Below, piece by piece: positions 32,019 through 32,936 of a stretch of 32,936 nt of DNA. How positions within the stretch are numbered: the stretch's first letter is position 1; the number at the start of each line of letters is the position of its first letter. The notes beneath the pieces are model-generated. The model was not told the origin of the DNA and ran no database searches. It saw only the letters and a list, made by a program, of their open reading frames with translations. The stretch comes from Verrucomicrobiales bacterium (GTDB taxonomy: Bacteria > Verrucomicrobiota > Verrucomicrobiia > Verrucomicrobiales > V1-33): NCBI GenBank assembly GCA_947460575.1, contig CANHIJ010000036.1, positions 1 to 32,936 of the forward strand. The letters run 5' to 3'. The translations under genes and the position numbers were made by a program.

Positions 32019-32936
32019 CTATCGTTCGATGGTGATAGCGGGCCGGGAAAGCACATTATTAGAAAGCGAGCTGTAGCCGTCCGAGCGCCAGTATTTTTCG
32101 AGATCCTGGGCGCTCATAAACTGGAGGCCGGGGCTGGCGATAGCGGGGTTGCAAAGGATGTAGAGGTGCTCCGCCGCGCTGTAGCCGCAAACCCCAAGGG
32201 TGTGACCGGCGGCGCCGCCCGGATATTGCGGGCCGATGTATTTGAAATCAATCACGACCGGCCGTCCGGCATCGAGTTCCTCGCGAAGGAAAGCGGTAGC
32301 TTGGTCAAAGCCCCCCGCGTCGGCCGCAAAGGTGGTCAGCTTCCACTTCAGCCCGAGTTTAGCGGAGGCTTCCACCAGTTCGGCCCAATCGGTGCCAGTG
32401 CCTAGCGGCGAGGACGGGCAAAGGCGCTTGAAGTCCCATCCACCGACTGCGGCGCCCTGAAACCGTGCTAGGGTCGCGCACGAAGTGGCCCCGCAGTTGT
32501 TCCAGCCCTGGTGAATGTGTGGCGACTTCACGAGGGCGAATTTCCCGCGCTCCGGCTGGCGCTGGCGATACGCCATGAGTTTGAGCAAATCCGCGCCCTG
32601 CTGCGCGGACATGGCGCCAGAGGGCTGCTCGGGATTTCCCGTCGGGGCAGTTGGGTGGAGCTGAGAAACTCGCGTCCAGCTCGCTTTGGCAGCGTCTAAT
32701 TCCCCGGCTTGGAACTGCAGTTCGCCGAGCACGACGAGCCCGGAGGGGTCGTTCAACTGCGCGGCGCGCTCGGCCATTTGGCGCGCTTCGCCCGCATCGG
32801 GCGCGATGCCTTCCCCGGAAAGATAAGCCATCGCCGCCGACGAAGCGGCGCGCCCATGCCCTCGCGCCGCGGCGCTTTTCCAGGCAGCTAGGGCTTTCGG
32901 GATGTCCTGCTCGGTGCCCTGGGCCCCAAAATAACA
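32019..32936 (-). CDS. Partial: Sel1-like repeats plus C39-like papain-fold peptidase domain (5' end outside window)
   Basis: The frame is open to the right edge of the window, so the N-terminus is missing. The visible 305 residues begin in Sel1-like repeats (YFGAQGTEQDIPKALAAWKSAA; then a second unit ending about residue 90). A papain-like C39 domain (about 125-290) follows. Its nucleophile is NNCGATS with Cys at visible residue 148, the His block is AGHTLGVCGY, and the third position is CNPA (Asn rather than the usual Asp of C39_2 members; Asn is the residue in papain). The peptidase may therefore still be active. An ATG at 32831 is internal to the Sel1 repeat and unlikely to be the true start. 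Confidence 0.72.
   Translation of the reverse strand, partial: CYFGAQGTEQDIPKALAAWKSAAARGHGRAASSAAMAYLSGEGIAPDAGEARQMAERAAQLNDPSGLVVLGELQFQAGELDAAKASWTRVSQLHPTAPTGNPEQPSGAMSAQQGADLLKLMAYRQRQPERGKFALVKSPHIHQGWNNCGATSCATLARFQGAAVGGWDFKRLCPSSPLGTGTDWAELVEASAKLGLKWKLTTFAADAGGFDQATAFLREELDAGRPVVIDFKYIGPQYPGGAAGHTLGVCGYSAAEHLYILCNPAIASPGLQFMSAQDLEKYWRSDGYSSLSNNVLSRPAITIER

Noticed and set aside
31826..32056. 76-codon minus-strand frame between the DUF6288 gene and the C39-like gene
   Set aside because: It overlaps both neighbours, has no ribosome site or recognisable feature, and is short enough to be chance.
1..32936. CRISPR arrays, tRNA/rRNA genes, insertion sequences or prophage
   Set aside because: No regularly spaced repeats, cloverleaf-like genes, transposases, integrases or terminal inverted repeats were recognised by reading the window.

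Overview
The window is GC-rich DNA, probably from a member of the Verrucomicrobiota (PVC superphylum). This rests on family content: two secreted beta-propeller/HEAT/c-type-heme 'PVC dehydrogenases', a DUF6288-type PDZ/helical/HEAT protein, an exported sialate O-acetylesterase, a stand-alone STN-domain protein, and start codons that mostly lack Shine-Dalgarno sequences. I see no rRNA, tRNA, CRISPR array, transposase or phage gene.

Left part (+ strand, about 678-12388) is a tightly packed, probably co-transcribed run of eight genes. It contains an AdiA-like PLP amino-acid decarboxylase, an AspT-family antiporter, an OprD-type outer-membrane porin, a second AspT-family antiporter, a TRIC-like (UPF0126) cation channel, a DUF3302 membrane protein, a YiaV/YibH-type HlyD adaptor and a TolC/NodT-type outer-membrane lipoprotein. 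The first four genes together look like a trans-envelope decarboxylation/antiport module: substrate enters by the porin, is exchanged across the inner membrane, and is decarboxylated in the cytoplasm, which consumes a proton. The last three look like an envelope-spanning export conduit with no obvious energised pump. A BASS-family transporter (12810-13652) follows after a 421-bp gap.

Right part (- strand, 14021 to the right edge) contains, from left to right, a CrtI-like FAD oxidoreductase, an STN-domain exported protein with a possible 39-aa ORF just upstream, a heme dehydrogenase, an anthrax-lethal-factor-like zinc metalloprotease, an EamA/DMT exporter, a sialate O-acetylesterase, an S9 prolyl-oligopeptidase-like peptidase, a second heme dehydrogenase, a DUF6288 protein and a Sel1/C39-like cysteine-peptidase protein cut by the window edge. 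Most carry signal peptides, so this side looks like a periplasmic or secreted polymer-degradation and redox region.

The strongest system candidate is the decarboxylase/antiporter/porin/antiporter operon. It parallels the chlamydial arginine-agmatine AaxA-AaxB-AaxC system in layout but is built from different protein families. Other notable signals are a nested inverted repeat in the leader of the second heme dehydrogenase (29283-29339), GC hairpins in the long leader of the decarboxylase, and an 80-bp-spaced direct repeat in the 12389-12809 gap.
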